Positions 13,126-25,403 are shown, numbered from the stretch's first letter. The stretch is 64,000 nt of DNA from Rhipicephalus microplus (GCF_043290135.1 NC_134710.1:284707276-284771275), one strand, 5' to 3'. Program-made: numbers and translations. The notes: a model not told the origin generated them from the letters alone.

Positions 13126-13894
13126 TTATTCAAATCCGAGCGTTTGCTCGTTCATCCCGACGAGAGTGGACGTCCATGCCTCTTGCCGAAATCTAGGGCG
13201 TGATTTAAATTTCAATTGAGTGTCAGCATTGAATTCTGCTATTCAACCCTTTCAGACGCCACCTATGAAGAACTGTTTGTAAACGTATCGAATCGTTACA
13301 ACATTATTGCAAGGCACTCAATATGCTATTATGACTAGAATAATGAGATAATTTTTGAAGTTAGGGGTGTTATAACTCATCTTAATTAAATTTTAATTGA
13401 ATATCTCTTTGCCTTAAAATCGTAGACGCTTACTTTTCGCATAAATAAAATAAGCTTTCAAGCAAGGAATGTAGTGCAAATTTATTTCATGTTATGTTCA
13501 TTTTGGGCACAGAATAATTCTTTTCACATTGCTTGAAGGAAGGGGCACGTCGCACAACTCGTCAAACGTGGTAGTGCCTTCAGAAAAGTGACCATATGTA
13601 CCTCTAAACTACAAAATGAGGTTAGATAAAGACTAATTTAGTATGCAGGAGGTTCAATTCATTCAAAGTATAAGATACCTTGCTTTTTCCTAGCATCTAC
13701 TTGATGCAAATAGTGAAGACGAGTAATGTACACAATTGTGTACATAGCATTTCAAAGGGTTAATGCTCTGGTTCATACTGGTGGGTATTCTCAGCACCCT
13801 GCATATCCCCACCTGTAGAATGGAGTTGCTGTCCATCTGGTTCGTGACATCATTCTAGAGTGCTTGCTCATTTGTGCAGGCTCATGTTCATCTT
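13126..13894. other. No gene seen
   Basis: AT-rich sequence without recognised features, running up to the T-rich tract that marks the 3' end of the next LINE. Confidence 0.55.
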
Positions 13895-14329
13895 TTCTTT
13901 TTTTTAATTCAAGTACCCTAAAGACCTGAGCAGGCATTATATAAGGGATTTGCAATCAATCGGTTACAGTCACAAAGTGCATATTCAAACCGGTAAAACA
14001 TGAACACAATAAAAAAAGTAATACTACATGTATTCAAACTAGTAGTTCAGCAACAAAGCACATATTTAGTTGGAACAAGAAATAATCGGAACATACACGT
14101 ATACGTACATATATCCACATAACACATACAATTTATGATAGTTTATTTGCACCGCAGTGGATAAATGAAAGTAAAGCAGCATAAGAAAGAAAAGAAAAAA
14201 AGAGAATAGAGTTCCCAAGGAACTAATCGTTAAATTACAAAAGCTTCGCTTTGTATAGCGATTGGATGTACAAAAACATTCTAACTTTACGTGAAAATAA
14301 CCTTTAAGCTTTTTTAAAAAATCATAATT

Positions 14330-14900
14330 ATAGAAGAAACTGCTATATCTGCAGGTAACTTGTTCAATGATATATTGTGAGGAAGAAGGGGGATTTACTT
14401 CAATTGTTTCTGCGTGCAAGAACGAGTTGCACTTTAAAGGGGTGGTCAAGGTGTGGGAAGATGCGATGGGCAGGTCTAATTTGGCATGCGCTGAGAGATA
14501 AACTTGAGGGATAAAGTTTGTGGAATGGAGGTAGAAGTGCTACCAGTCTCCTATTTTCTAGTGGGGTTAGATGGAGAGATCTTTTTAGGTTGGTTATTCT
14601 ACATGTTCGTGAGCAATCTTTTGCAATGAAAAGGGTGCCCTATTTGGACTGTCTCGAGTTTGTCGATCAGGTAAGAGGAATGCGGGTGCCAAATAAAGGA
14701 TGCATATTTTATTTTTGCACGATCCGATGTCGTGTAAGCTTATAATGCAGTAGACGTTTTTGTCAAGTAAATGTTACGCTTGATGAAACCTAGGGTTTAG
14801 CATGCAGTGCTGCAGTCTGCTTTAATATGATCATTCCATGAAACATTAGATGATAAATGAACACGCAAGCATTTTATTGTATCCACATGTGCAATTGTAG
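14330..14900 (-). pseudogene. LINE RT C-terminal remnant
   Basis: Translating the minus strand gives SSNVSWNDHIKADC, TLGFIKRNIYL, AYTTSDRAKIKYASFIWHPH and SSYLIDKLETVQ, then in shifted frames pieces resembling the R-L-x-x-L-L and SARQ blocks that close CR1-like ORF2 proteins. In-frame stops and frameshifts break it. The segment normally follows the YxDD catalytic site, which is absent here. Confidence 0.7.
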
Positions 14901-15061
14901 TTGCAATACTCGAGGCATTGCCAAGTTAAACTTTAATGCATTCTTTCAAATAGTATTGCTTTTAACTTTGAAGTTTAGAAGTTTGACAACATCAGGTCGA
15001 GTGTGATCGGGTTCACGTTGGCCGATTCAGTGGGCTTGCTCAATTTTACCTGGTTGAATTT

Positions 15062-15376
15062 CTAAGATTTCAGAACGAATTTATGAATCAGTTTTTCTGT
15101 ATCACACTTTTTTTTAGCTGCTTGCTCAGGAACACTCTTGAACACAAGATTATTGTGCCTCGTTCTATTATTTAAGTCATCCTCAACAAGGTTGCCTTGT
15201 TGAGTCTGTTTTAGCTCAGTACTTTTCAGCTGCCCTTGTGATTCTTGCAGAATAGAGCCGACAGCCATCATGTTTTCATATAAGTTGTCAACACTCACAA
15301 CGCGCTCCTCAATTTTGGAGAGACATCTTTTGATGTCTGTCACAGTAGTGCGGATGTCTTTTAGCTTGTTCATCAC
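15062..15376 (-). pseudogene. LINE ORF1 fragment (coiled coil)
   Basis: A 104-codon frame: a heptad-rich N-terminal half (KLKDIRTTVTDIKRCLSKIE...) leads into DDLNNRTRHNNLVFKSVPE, the boundary of the coiled coil and RRM-like domain in L1/CR1-type ORF1 RNA-binding proteins (consensus LENxSRRNNLxFxGxPE). The RRM body is missing. It lies upstream of the RT remnant in the same orientation, as ORF1 should. Confidence 0.7.
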
Positions 15377-15400
15377 TTCATTTTGAAAATGTTCATTTGA

Positions 15401-17914
15401 AGCATTGAGTTTCTTTAGTAGAGAAAGGGAAAAAACACAAGCAGTAAATGTCCACCCACGAAGTATCGGCGACTAAATGAGCACGAACAGAGCCACACAC
15501 AACTACATATTTCCGTAATTTTTCTTCGCTTATTGAAACAGCCGATTCGAGCGTGGTATGTGCACACATTAATATACCTATACTTAGTTACTTATTCGTG
15601 CATTGACATTGTGCAATGGGAGATATGCAGCCAGTTACAAACTACAAAAAGTAAGCAAGTTGCTACACACTCGCCTAGAAAACACTTTATTAGCTTGAGG
15701 TTTTGGGCTACAAATCTCCACTTGGGTGGCTTGAATGATCTTTTTGAGAGCTGGGCTTATCTGAGGGCGCTTAAAGTAATGAGTAGTTCAAGCGGTGGGC
15801 AGTGGCAGCACTGGTATGAAGCTGATTGCCTCAGATGAAATGGTGATTGCAAGTCATGGCGCAAGGTATATGGGCATGCCACATCTCCAGGTGGCACCCT
15901 GCAAGACCAACGCAACTCAGCCGGTAGCATTAATCCAACGCAGCCTTTGAGGAGGGAATACCACAGCTTTCTAAACTTGTATTCAACACAGAGCAGGGAA
16001 GTGCTTTATCCAGAAAAGTTTTCAATTTTTTTCAGCTTTTTAGCTTGGCATTCATGATAAAGTTTTGCACAAATACTTTTTGTTATCTTTTTGTTTTCAC
16101 GGTCTCTTTGATTGACTGAATTTTTCTGTAGACACCTGCAAAATGGATCAAGGTTGAGGATAAGTAAAATTATTATTTACCCAACTCTAGCACGAAGCTG
16201 CAAAGAAAACTCCTACTGGCTTTCTGGATCTCACTTGCTTGGGAATTGTAAGTGCAATGTTTTAGCGAAATGTTGCCAAGTAGATGTTCCTTTATTTAGC
16301 TCTGAGTCTTGGGGCTATTAAGGGCATAATGGCTGGTATGTGTGAGCACAGTACTTGTCTGATAGCATCTATTATATGATGTTGTACAAAGCTAGCCGTT
16401 TTTCTTCCTACAGTCAGTGGTTTCTATACCCAAATAAAACTTTTAGCAGGTTTTTTGCGAAAACTAAAAAGCAATATGAAGTGTACTCATGTCGCTGAAA
16501 GTGATCATTTCAGAGTATGGCTTCTGCTATGTGATGTTTTTAGCTTCAACACCTGGGGAAGAATTGTCTGCATCTCATGGGAGGTCTTATAGAGCAAATA
16601 TTTATAATATATTTCACGTTCAATTTTTGTGAAACTATCTTTTAATGCTAGATTATAAGGAGTAAGGTGCCACTGGACCATGGGGTTGGCTACCAGTAAC
16701 GTTCACTATAAACTGCTCATTTTCAAGGCCATCTTTCTATGCCTTTATGCCACCTTTGGGCCGTCGTGAGTTTTGCTACGTGTGTATATTTGCAAGGGTG
16801 CGTGAAATATGATTTGGACAGGTTCACTTTATAAAATTGTTGCTGTGTAAATGGCTCAAGTTTGTGGGCCTTCGAAAGCTGTGAGGACTGAGGATTTCAA
16901 TTTAGTGGAAATATTTCATTCATGTGAAAATACTCTTCTGAGCATTATAGTTTATAGGTGGTAATCAAGTGCTTCGATTGATTTTTTATGTTAAAGACTT
17001 CAGTGGGGTACTGTACTGACAGAATGAAATGCGACAGGAAAACAAGCATAGATTCTGGTGACTAACTATGCTGCAAACTCGTATCTAGGCGTGCAAGCCA
17101 AAATTTTTCTCAATTGCAGTAGTATGTAGATAATAGAAACCAAAATAAGCGTAATATTTAACCGTTGACTGCCACATTTTATTCCTTGAACCTAGTAAAC
17201 ATTGCAATAAAATAAATATCTAATCTAGACTCTATTGTGTGCTATCCAATAACTTTTTCCAACCAGCACATTGTCTTATAGATTGGGCTGTTTTTTTATT
17301 TTTTATTTTACTGCACCTTTGTTTACTGGCACAACATAATTATACTTATTTCATGGCTGAGGTAATCATTGCGTAGAATGGTCATGTGAGGTTGTACCAT
17401 GGGGAAGAAGTTCTCTCTCTCTCTCTCTCTCTGTGAATGTAATGTGTGTGTCTCAAAGTGATATTTTTGGTGAAAAGTCAGAGGAAAAGTGGCATTTTTT
17501 TTATTGAAGCTCAACTGCAACTATATTTTAGACTTCGAAGAAAGCTTAGTAGTAGTATAGATATAGAGAAGCTTCCATGCAAAATTGTATGCTTGAAATA
17601 AAAGTAAGTATTGTGAAAAGGCTGCAAGAACAGCTATTTCGGGTTCTGAAACTGATAAAAAAAAAAAAAAGACATGGGTTCAGGAATAACTAATCTTCCA
17701 TGGGGCACTCAAACACATTAGAGGTGGCTGGCCGAAACTAGCACTATTAGTGAAAACCACGATGTGTACACAGCATCACCTAGGAATGAGAAACATACGA
17801 TGCCATTAACAGCCCCATGGTTTTGCTAGGATTGCTTCAGGGAATCTATATCATGTGTGCGTAATAAAGTTCACCAAAGGGAAATTTGGTTGCAGTCAGC
17901 CTTTAAGATTAGGC
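15401..17914. other. No gene seen
   Basis: AT-rich DNA. The only simple structure is a short (TC)n run at 17412-17432. No exon, RNA gene or TE terminus is supported. Confidence 0.55.
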
Positions 17915-18016
17915 ATTTTAAGGATTTGAATGACTTTAAGAGCATAGCATTTTAAGGATTTGAATGGCTTTAGGAGCATAACATCTTAAGGATTTGAATG
18001 GCTTTAGGAGCATAAC
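17915..18016. repeat. 34-bp tandem repeat x3
   Basis: Three consecutive 34-bp units starting ATTTTAAGGATTTGAATG and ending GAGCATA[G/A]C begin at 17915, 17949 and 17983. Units 2 and 3 differ at one position; unit 1 carries a few more changes. No spacers, so this is not a CRISPR-like array. Confidence 0.9.
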
Positions 18017-20014
18017 TTAATTAAATTAGTGTGTACAGTTATCTTGTTTTCACAAATGCTTTTGTTTATTCTCAAACCAAACACCTTCTTGTTTGGAAAG
18101 CTGGCATTACTGCTGGTTGGCAAAGACGTACAACCTTAATTAGGATGTAGAAACTTTCTTCGCCTAATGACTGCGCTTATGTTGTGCTTTGCCTGACTTC
18201 TTGCCGTGTATGCTTAGTAAGGCAAAAGTATTGTTGCAAAAATATTTTAGAGGCTGATTTGTGAGACTTTGGTTGATAGAATGTAATATAGGTGCTATAG
18301 GCTTCTGTGAAACGTAGATTCAATTGTTTTATGGAATGCATTGTGGGAAAGCTGAGACTGATTTAGTGCAGTAAAACATGGTGCAAATAATATAAAGGAG
18401 CCATTAAGCAACACCACCATGATGCGGGTAATATCTACGAGTTACACAAGGTTCATTGATAGCTTGAGTGTGGTTTGTTTTTAAACATGTTACCAAGGCT
18501 GAGTGGAATATTAATGGTAGATCATCATATTCATACCCTATGTGAATATTTTTCTGTGCATTGCATTTGAATGATTGGTGCATTCGAGCAGGTTTCCTCA
18601 TGAAAAAGTTAGACAGGTAATTACTTTAAAGTAAAAGTTATTAATATAAGTATAAGCAGTTTATTGTGAACTTGCACACATTTTTTATGCAGAATTTTGT
18701 GTGAATACATTCCTGTCAACCTCGATATAATAAACACACGTGTTTTTGACAAACTGTTCAATTTTTTGTGCCTCCAATGCCATGTTTTTGCGGTAATCCA
18801 TGTGCTGAAGCACACAACATGAAGGTGTGTGCGATGTCAGCAGCTAGTGGTGTAGGGCTGGCATTTACAGTGCAGGAATAGTGCAAGGATAACAGGGGCC
18901 AACCAATGGTGTTGCAAAGTATGTGTATTGGTACATGCTCTCTTTGGGCAGTAAGACACTATAAACTGTTGCCTTTTTAGGAATATCAATAATGTTTGTT
19001 TAATGCATTTATCCATGACTGCTCACGCAGGTTTTCTCTTTTTTTTTTCAAATAATTTTGTTTTTTGTGACGTATCGACAGTCCTTACGTAGGGTGAAAA
19101 GTAGATTTTTAGACGACATTCTATGACTGCTTGCACAGGTACCATTTGTCTCTATTTTCCAGAGCAATAAACTCGCTGCAGGAGTTTATTTCGCAAATTT
19201 TTTGCCGTTGTTTTTTGTTTGTTTTTGCATCCACCGATTATAAGTAGAGTTACCGGGATCTGTCGCAGGCTTTGAGGACTTAGTCTTCTTTCATCCCAAC
19301 AACCAGGGCCGCAACTAGGGAGTTGGAGGGTGGTGGTGGTTGTGACACCCCCCAAAGTTTTTTCATGCTTTAACTTTTTGAGTTGCACTAGAGTATTTAT
19401 GTACCTTCAAAGTGAACACCAGTGGGGGTAAAGTTAGACATAAACACCTCCCCCCAAGAAAAAAGCGAAAACATTCCTGGGTACTGCCCTGCTAACAAGC
19501 ATAGCGGAAGCTACGCGTGGAGTGGTGTGAGAATAAGGTAAGTGGTTCATGACCTTTGAGTAGTTTCCCTCGATCGTTCTTTTTTTTTTTTGAACATGTT
19601 CGGACCCTTCTGGTTCGGACGAGCGTTGTCCCGCACAGGCGTAGTGGTTGGAATTTCAATACTATTCCTCACCGCTCTCCCACAGCGCAAAATAGTCCAG
19701 ACGAATGAACTTGTTTGTGCTGCTTTTACCTTTTACCACGTTTGACCAACTAGCCCTCCAACGACCCCCCCCCCCCCCTCCCTTTAGAATGAGCGCGCTT
19801 ACGTGCGCTTCACGTGGGCGACAACAGTGGACCTCCTCGAAATGAGGCTTGGGACTTCGCGATCAGCTGCGTACCTGCCAACTCTTCTGATTTGCCCGGG
19901 TGACTCGCTTTCTGACCTCCTGATAACCTCGGATACTGCCCTAACCCAATTTCAAAAACTCCCAAGCATTTCCCCGAGGGTGAACATGGTTAAGTGCGAA
20001 TGCACGGGGTGATG
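18017..20014. other. No gene seen; flank of Helitron-like ORF
   Basis: AT-rich to about 19500, then more GC-rich with a poly-C run near 19766-19779. On the minus strand, 19800-20014 lies directly downstream of the stop codon of the charged-repeat ORF and may be residual sequence of the same element. No independent gene is supported. Confidence 0.5.
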
Positions 20015-20764
20015 CTATGAGGGGTATTTATTAATTCGCATTCCGAACTCGTTCCAAAGAACCCGCAACGCGTTCAACCTGTTCGTCTCGTTCCTCACGC
20101 CGGAAATGCAGCTCAGGTTGTTATCGAACCACAGCCGGTCACACACGGCGCAGCTGTGACCGAAGCTGCGATCCACTAAGTCGCGTTTGAAACGCGCGTC
20201 CGGACGAGCAAAGTCCAGGGCTCGCACCATCTCCCGCGCGGCACGTTCACTGGCTCGAACGGCTTCGGGAACGTCCACTCGCCGTTGACGATTGCGAGCG
20301 GCGTCTTGATGCCGGCCTTCATCGCCCTTCTCCGCCTGACGTTTGCGTTGCCGTTCCGCTTCTTGGGCCGCGTTCGCGGCTCGATGCTGACGCCTCATCT
20401 CGGCCTCGCGAGCGCGCAGTTCACCATCCGCTGCACGCTTTGCCCGCTTGTCCTCGGCCTCGCGAGCGCGAAGTTCGGCATCCTCTGCACGCTTCGCCCG
20501 CTTGTCCTCGGCCTCGCGAGCGCGCAGTTCGGCATCCGCTGCACGCTTCGCCCGCTTGCACTCGGCCTCGCGAGCACGCAGTTCGGCATCCGCTGCACGC
20601 TTCGCCCGCTTACGTTCGGTCTCACGAGCCCTTCGCAGCGCCGCCTTGTCTTCCAACGTCGGCAAAACCACCGCGGTACCGTCACCTCCAACGACGGGTG
20701 CAGTGCTGGCATTCGGTTGTACTGCATTCGTTGTTGATGGTAGCGTTGCCTCCGGGACATCCAT
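20015..20764 (-). pseudogene. Helitron-type N-terminal ORF, truncated
   Basis: A 249-codon frame. Residues about 1-45 are low-complexity. Residues 47-118 are four 18-residue units of the type REAE-x-KRAKRAADAELRA, a highly charged helix, and a degraded fifth unit follows. Near residue 205 comes HSCAVCDRLWFDNNL, a Cys-x2-Cys motif like the one preceding the Rep/helicase core in many arthropod Helitron-related proteins. The frame stops about 35 residues later with no Rep (HUH) or helicase domain, so at best it is a fragment. The family call rests on my memory of similar arthropod proteins. A hAT element is inserted 13 bp upstream of the ATG. Confidence 0.45.
20411..20626 (-). repeat. 54-bp coding tandem repeat x4
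   Basis: Four in-frame 54-bp units encode REAE[C/D]KRAKRAADAELRA-like 18-mers in the Helitron-type ORF. DNA identity between units is high, which implies recent unequal exchange or slippage. A related AREAERKR motif recurs at 44754-44875. Confidence 0.85.
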
Positions 20765-21157
20765 CGCACGACCCGCCAGGGTTACCAGATGGTGCGAGCC
20801 TCAAACCGCCAAATTGGACTCCGAGGTAGCCCAAACATAGCCAAACGCGAAAATTTGAAGTAGCCCAAAAATAGCCAAAATCAGCAAATGTATGCGTGAA
20901 TACGTCGTATTGCGTAATATTTTTTTTTGCTATTCAATCCACAATGATTGAGCGATGGCTGCAGAATCTAGACAAAAGTTTATTGTCACTTAATAACAAA
21001 CAAATGAATGGAATCACAAAGAAATATAGAAGCATATTTACAAAAAGTAGAAATAGGTAGGGTTTACAAAAAAGTAGATATATACAAAAACTCATGAAAT
21101 AGAAAATACAACAAAAGAGATGAAAGTGGAGAAGCGAAATAACTTAAACATGATAAC

Positions 21158-23041
21158 TTAAACACTTGATTTGGATGCCGAGGCACTGCTCGGCCCATAC
21201 AAAACGGTGGAGTTAAAACGCGACAAAAATTCTCTTCCCGGTTTGAAATCTTTGCAGCAGCCAGCGTTCCTCCCCAGACCAAATTTTACATGGAGCAGCG
21301 CTTCTAAGGTCTCGTTAGACATCCTGTTTCGAATGTCAGTTTTAGTAAGCGAGACCTGGCTGAACACTCGTTCAACAGCAGCGTTTGACACTGGTAGTGA
21401 CAGCAAAGAGAGCGCCAGCTTTGACATCAGTGGAAACATCGAGTTCCCGGCAACATTTTTTGCATTGTGTACGGTTACCCAGAATTCGGTTATGGAGTGG
21501 GTACCCTCTGCCAGATCGTCGACTCTGGTTTGGAGTAGGTGATACTCAGATTCCATTGTTGAAATACAACTTGGCTCTACAAAAGCATTGAATGAACGAT
21601 GCACGAAATCGAAAAAGTATTTCTTAATGCTCTTTGGCTCGAGAAGCTTGAGGTCACTGAGAAGCTTCATGTTCGCGGGAAGCCGCTTGAGCACACTCCG
21701 TATAGATGCTATCACAAACTTGCGGCACCTTTCCAACAAACAAACTTTTTCACCTTCGCTGAGTGAAGACTTCTCAAAACTGTCGAGAAAAATAACACCC
21801 AAGCTGCATGCCCTCACATGCAATATGTGCTGCTCCCACTCCGCATTGTCAGGTTCTGCATAGCCAGGCATAACAACTCTTGTCATTAAAGCTTTAACAA
21901 AAGAAATCAATTCTTCATTGAGTCTCACAGGGTCCGGGGCCTCGCACTGAAAGAGCTTATTCATTCGCTCGAATTCATCGATTATTGGGCTTAGAAAACG
22001 GAGAAAAAGTAAATTTTGCTCATCAGCGTACATTTCGCTGAGTAATCTTGCTGCGTAGCAGCGTTCCTTACTTTTCATCGCATCAAAGTGAGATCGCAGG
22101 GCCGCCCACTGATTCAAGACTGATCTCAAGGCAGGCGCAATGCTAAGCCATCTCGTGGCACAAACGCCTATGAGCTTATTCGGGACATCGCCCGAAGTAA
22201 TGGCGGCGTATGTTACTCTATATTCTTGCTGCCTTTTCGGTGAATGGGCGAACCAGTTGAAGGTTTCGCGTACTAGGTAGTCAATGTGCGTGGGAAGTAC
22301 ATCTATTGCCTCACTACAGGCAAGCTGTAAAGAATGGCACACACACTTCACAAGAACAAGCCGTGCATTTTCTGCCTTCATTTTTGTGTAAAGGCTGTTG
22401 TGCTGCCCACACATGACGCTCGCTCCATCTGTCCCGATACCCACACAACATTTGATGTTCAGTTTGCAAGCATCTAACAGCGCCTTCAACTCAGAAAATA
22501 GCCCTTCCGTGGATGCATCGGTCACTGGCACCAAGCTGAGAAAGGCTCTAAGAAAATCCCTTTTGCTGCGAGAAAAAAAGCGCGCCACGACGGCTAGCTC
22601 CTTCGTGCACGAGACGTCCGTGCTCTCATCCACAATCAATGAATATTGTGCAGCAGTCATGTCCTTCTAGAGCTCTTCTCTAAATGTTGGCCCCAGTACC
22701 TTTGCCACTAGCGCAGCGCACTTCGTTCTCCCCAAGGTGACGGCCGACGCCAACACCGAATCGCTGAAGCACCTACTGATCACGAGCGTCAAGTGGTCCG
22801 CCGTCAGGAAGCTTCCGTGAACAGCCAAATGAGCAGCCAAGCGCAGCTCTGCTACCTTGAGGTCGTCAGAAGAACTGGAACATGGCTCCCTGGGTCTTCT
22901 GTCCACAAACGATGCCAGAGGCCCCGCTGCTGGACCAGCGGAACGCTTCATGTTGTTTGCATGCTTGACCCTAGTGGAGTGCAGCTTTAGGTCTTGAACG
23001 TGGGGCCGCAATTCCACCTTGCATGCTCGGCAATAGGCCAT
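21158..23041 (-). pseudogene. hAT transposase with one in-frame TAG
   Basis: One continuous frame (about 627 codons) interrupted only by TAG at 22667-22669, between a 124-residue N-terminal part and a 500-residue remainder. The N-terminus has a BED/C2H2-type zinc-binding pattern, CRAC...HSTRVKH. The RNase-H-like catalytic fold is visible as VDESTD, then GTDGASVM and CVCHSLQLAC, then CATRWLS. The C-terminal hATC dimerisation region reads LPVSNAAVERVFSQ, with the conserved Glu. The protein would cut and paste the element by a DDE mechanism; as sequenced the TAG would truncate it before the catalytic domain. An internal ATG at 22660 follows the stop but would lack the DNA-binding domain. Confidence 0.88.
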
Positions 23042-23482
23042 ATCGCCTGGATTGGTGGCGATAGCCAGTCTGCACGTTCAGAAACAAACAAAAAATAGTA
23101 CTGTACTCACTGCACATATGCATATGCCTCAAATTTCAATTTTGCGTATGAATGGAACATTTTTTTTTCTAAACAGGGCATTAAATTACATACAAAAGCA
23201 TTCTGACACAATTTGTGCCGAGGATAGAAAATATATTACCTTTGAAGTCCGGCTCCTTCTCCCATTCCTTTTTGTAGTTGCGCGCGTACTTGGCCCATTT
23301 GCCCATCCTGGAGGTCGTCTCTTCAAGCTCAGAGCCTCAGACCCGAGACGCACTGCTAGCACTCGGCAAGAAGCGCGAATTTATACCTCCAAATACAATG
23401 ATCGAAGAGTGTTCAGACGTGTAATGACACGAAGAGCTGTAGTCAACAAGCCCCGCATTCAGTGGTGTATCCAAGGAAGCGG

Positions 23483-23495
23483 GGGGGGGGGGGGT
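23483..23495. repeat. Poly-G run
   Basis: A homopolymer G tract in the non-coding part of the hAT element, matched by a poly-C run near 23685-23697. Confidence 0.8.
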
Positions 23496-23530
23496 CTGTT
23501 CGCCCCCTCAGACCCGAAGCGCAATGAAAT

Positions 23531-23615
23531 TTAAGTGGACGAAATGACAAACTGCTACCGGCAGGGTCACTGAACCTGCAACCTTCGGATGGGTGCTCCC
23601 CACGTGTCATAGCTT
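23531..23615 (-). mobile_element. tRNA-like SINE fragment
   Basis: On the minus strand the sequence reads CATCCGAAGGTTGCAGGTTC with a B-box-like element, then a GCCGG block and TTTCGTCCACTTAAATTT. This resembles the 3' half of a tRNA-derived SINE head and body. The A box is not clear, so the call is tentative. Confidence 0.35.
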
Positions 23616-24744
23616 TCACAATCATGTACCCCCTTCCCCTTTTCGGGAGACTTGAATATATGCGCCAATGACTGACCAAGCGCCACCCCCCCCCCCCTCG
23701 ACGTTTTTTTTTTTAAATCTGTTCTCCGCCTCATAATCCTGCAGCAGCGGTTCCTGCGAGTCTTGTGCACGATTTCTTAGTACTTGTACATTGTGATGTC
23801 TGAGGGTCACATTCCGGGTTGTCGCAAATTGTTGGGGTATTTGAAGAACGTCTTTCCACTCCTGTCATAACACGTGCAATGTCAGACGGACACCCTCCGA
23901 TTCAGTAAAAACTGTAAATGCTCGCGTATTCAACAAAGCATTTCATAAGAAGCACAGGCACTTCCTCTGCTATCTTGGATTTTGGTCTCGGACTGAGCAA
24001 GAAGGCCCCCTCCACATTTTTCTTATTATCTTTCACTGTGTGGTGCGGGGAAGGGGAGGGGGTGCTTGCTCGGCATTTTACGGTAGTAGAAGTCAAGAAA
24101 GTCTAGAGAAAACGTAGCCATCAACACGGTTTCAAACTGAAGACATGTGAAGCCTTTTCTTGGGCTACGTACTCCAGGTGCAGGGATCGTTCAACACATT
24201 GGAATGTTTTGATGGCGGGATACGCATGTAAGCCTTGGCGTTCTTTGTATAGAGCTTTTTAACAGAGAGAACCATCACCACCTTTCTTAGCTTTTGCAGG
24301 GGAGTACAAAAGCTGACATGGGGCCACGGTACTGCATTTTTGGGGGGTCACGCATGTTAACAGCCAAAAGGGGCTTATGGCGGCGGCCAGGGGGCCGTCG
24401 TTGACAAGGTGCATTAGAGTTCCTAGAGAGTTTTAGTGCCGGGGACCCCCAGACGCTCGCGTACGCATGCTCCTGTTTTCCTTTGTATTCTCCGTGGTTG
24501 CAGCTGCTGGGGGTGCCCGGCGGCTGGAGGTACAAACGAACGCAAGAGCGTGCGTGCGTAAACTGTTTGGGTCCCCGATACTAAAATTATCTACAGTTTG
24601 TAGCTTTTTGGAATTTTTGCCTAGTCGAGAGCAATGTAGCCCAAAAATAGCCACATAGCCAAACAGAAAAATTCGACGCCAACTCGAACAAAAAGTAGCC
24701 CAATTTGGCTATTAATAGCCCAATCTGGTAACCCTGCGACCCGC

Positions 24745-25403
24745 TCTCGACGGGAGACTGAGAGAGAAGGCGGGCGCGCGAGAGAGAGGGGTGCGCGCGC
24801 AGCTGCAGCGAGCGAGGAGAGCGGAGGAGCGAGCGAAGGGAGAGGGGGACGCGCGCAGCGGCGTTAAAGATATAAGGCGCTGTTACCGACACCGGATTCG
24901 CTCGCAGGAGTTCAAGCTGGACGGTTGTGCCCTCGCGATCTCCGACGCCAGCGAAGCTCCCGCCGACTGGTTCGCCCTCCGCGGTCTCCTGACGCCGTGT
25001 AGCTCTCGCATTGTGGCACCCCGCCCTTGGACTGCTTCGACCGGATCCCCACTTTCCTATCTCCTTCTTTTTCTGTCGCTTGCCTGTCTTCTTCTTCGTC
25101 TATTTTCCTTCTATTCTTTTTATCCCTCCTTCCCCCTACCCCTATAAGGCACTGCGCCGTGTCGCCTGAAGGCAGACAGAAGTTAGGTGCCTTTTTCCTC
25201 TTTCTTCTAACCACTACCACCACCACTGACACCGATATCAGCGTCGCGTCCGTGGCTTATTCGGTAGAGCGTCGCGCTGCGGCCCGCCAAGTCCTCTTTC
25301 TTTTAAAGATAGAGAGAAGACTGCGTACGCCGCCGACGGCGGTGGATGGTTTGGGGTCGCTAATAAAGTGTATTCACACTTAAAATAAATAAAAAATAAA
25401 AAT
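24745..25403 (+). mobile_element. Retroposon-like segment with A-rich tail
   Basis: GC-rich sequence at 24745-25020, then a pyrimidine-rich tract (about 25045-25140), a tRNA-A-box-like GTGGCTTATTCGGTAGAGC at about 25251, AATAAA at 25361 and an AAATAAATAAAAAATAAAAA tail. The tail and the polyadenylation signal indicate plus-strand retroposition. I cannot name the family or fix the 5' end. It lies immediately right of the hAT target duplication, i.e. upstream of the Helitron-type ORF before hAT inserted. Confidence 0.45.

Larger units (their letters stand above)
13895..15400 (-). mobile_element. CR1-like LINE, truncated and decayed
   Basis: Minus-strand non-LTR retrotransposon. A T-rich run at about 13895-13908 would be its A tail. 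Reading from high to low coordinates, an ORF1 fragment (15376-15062) is followed by the C-terminal part of the reverse transcriptase ORF (about 14900-14330), so most of ORF2 including endonuclease and the RT catalytic core has been lost. The RT remnant keeps the post-palm motif AYTTSDRAKIKYASFIWHPH and then SSYLIDKLETV, characteristic of CR1/L2/Jockey-type RTs. Confidence 0.75.
20777..24736 (-). mobile_element. Complete hAT transposon
   Basis: Both ends carry the 14-bp inverted terminus CAGGGTTACCAGAT (20777 on the plus strand, 24736 on the minus strand). The element is flanked by a perfect 8-bp duplication, CGACCCGC, at 20769-20776 and 24737-24744, the hallmark of hAT integration. Subterminal regions hold repeated TAGCCCAAAnATAGCC motifs, probable transposase-binding sites. 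The transposase (minus strand, 23041-21158) is a single frame apart from one stop. The stretch 23042-24600 is non-coding and contains poly-G, poly-C and a SINE-like piece. Confidence 0.93.

Noticed and set aside
17915..18016. CRISPR-like array
   Set aside because: Units are directly tandem with no spacers, and the genome is eukaryotic.
20285..20840. Plus-strand frames opposite the charged-repeat ORF
   Set aside because: They are shadows of the 54-bp repeat on the opposite strand; only the minus frame carries a Cys motif and a coherent domain layout.
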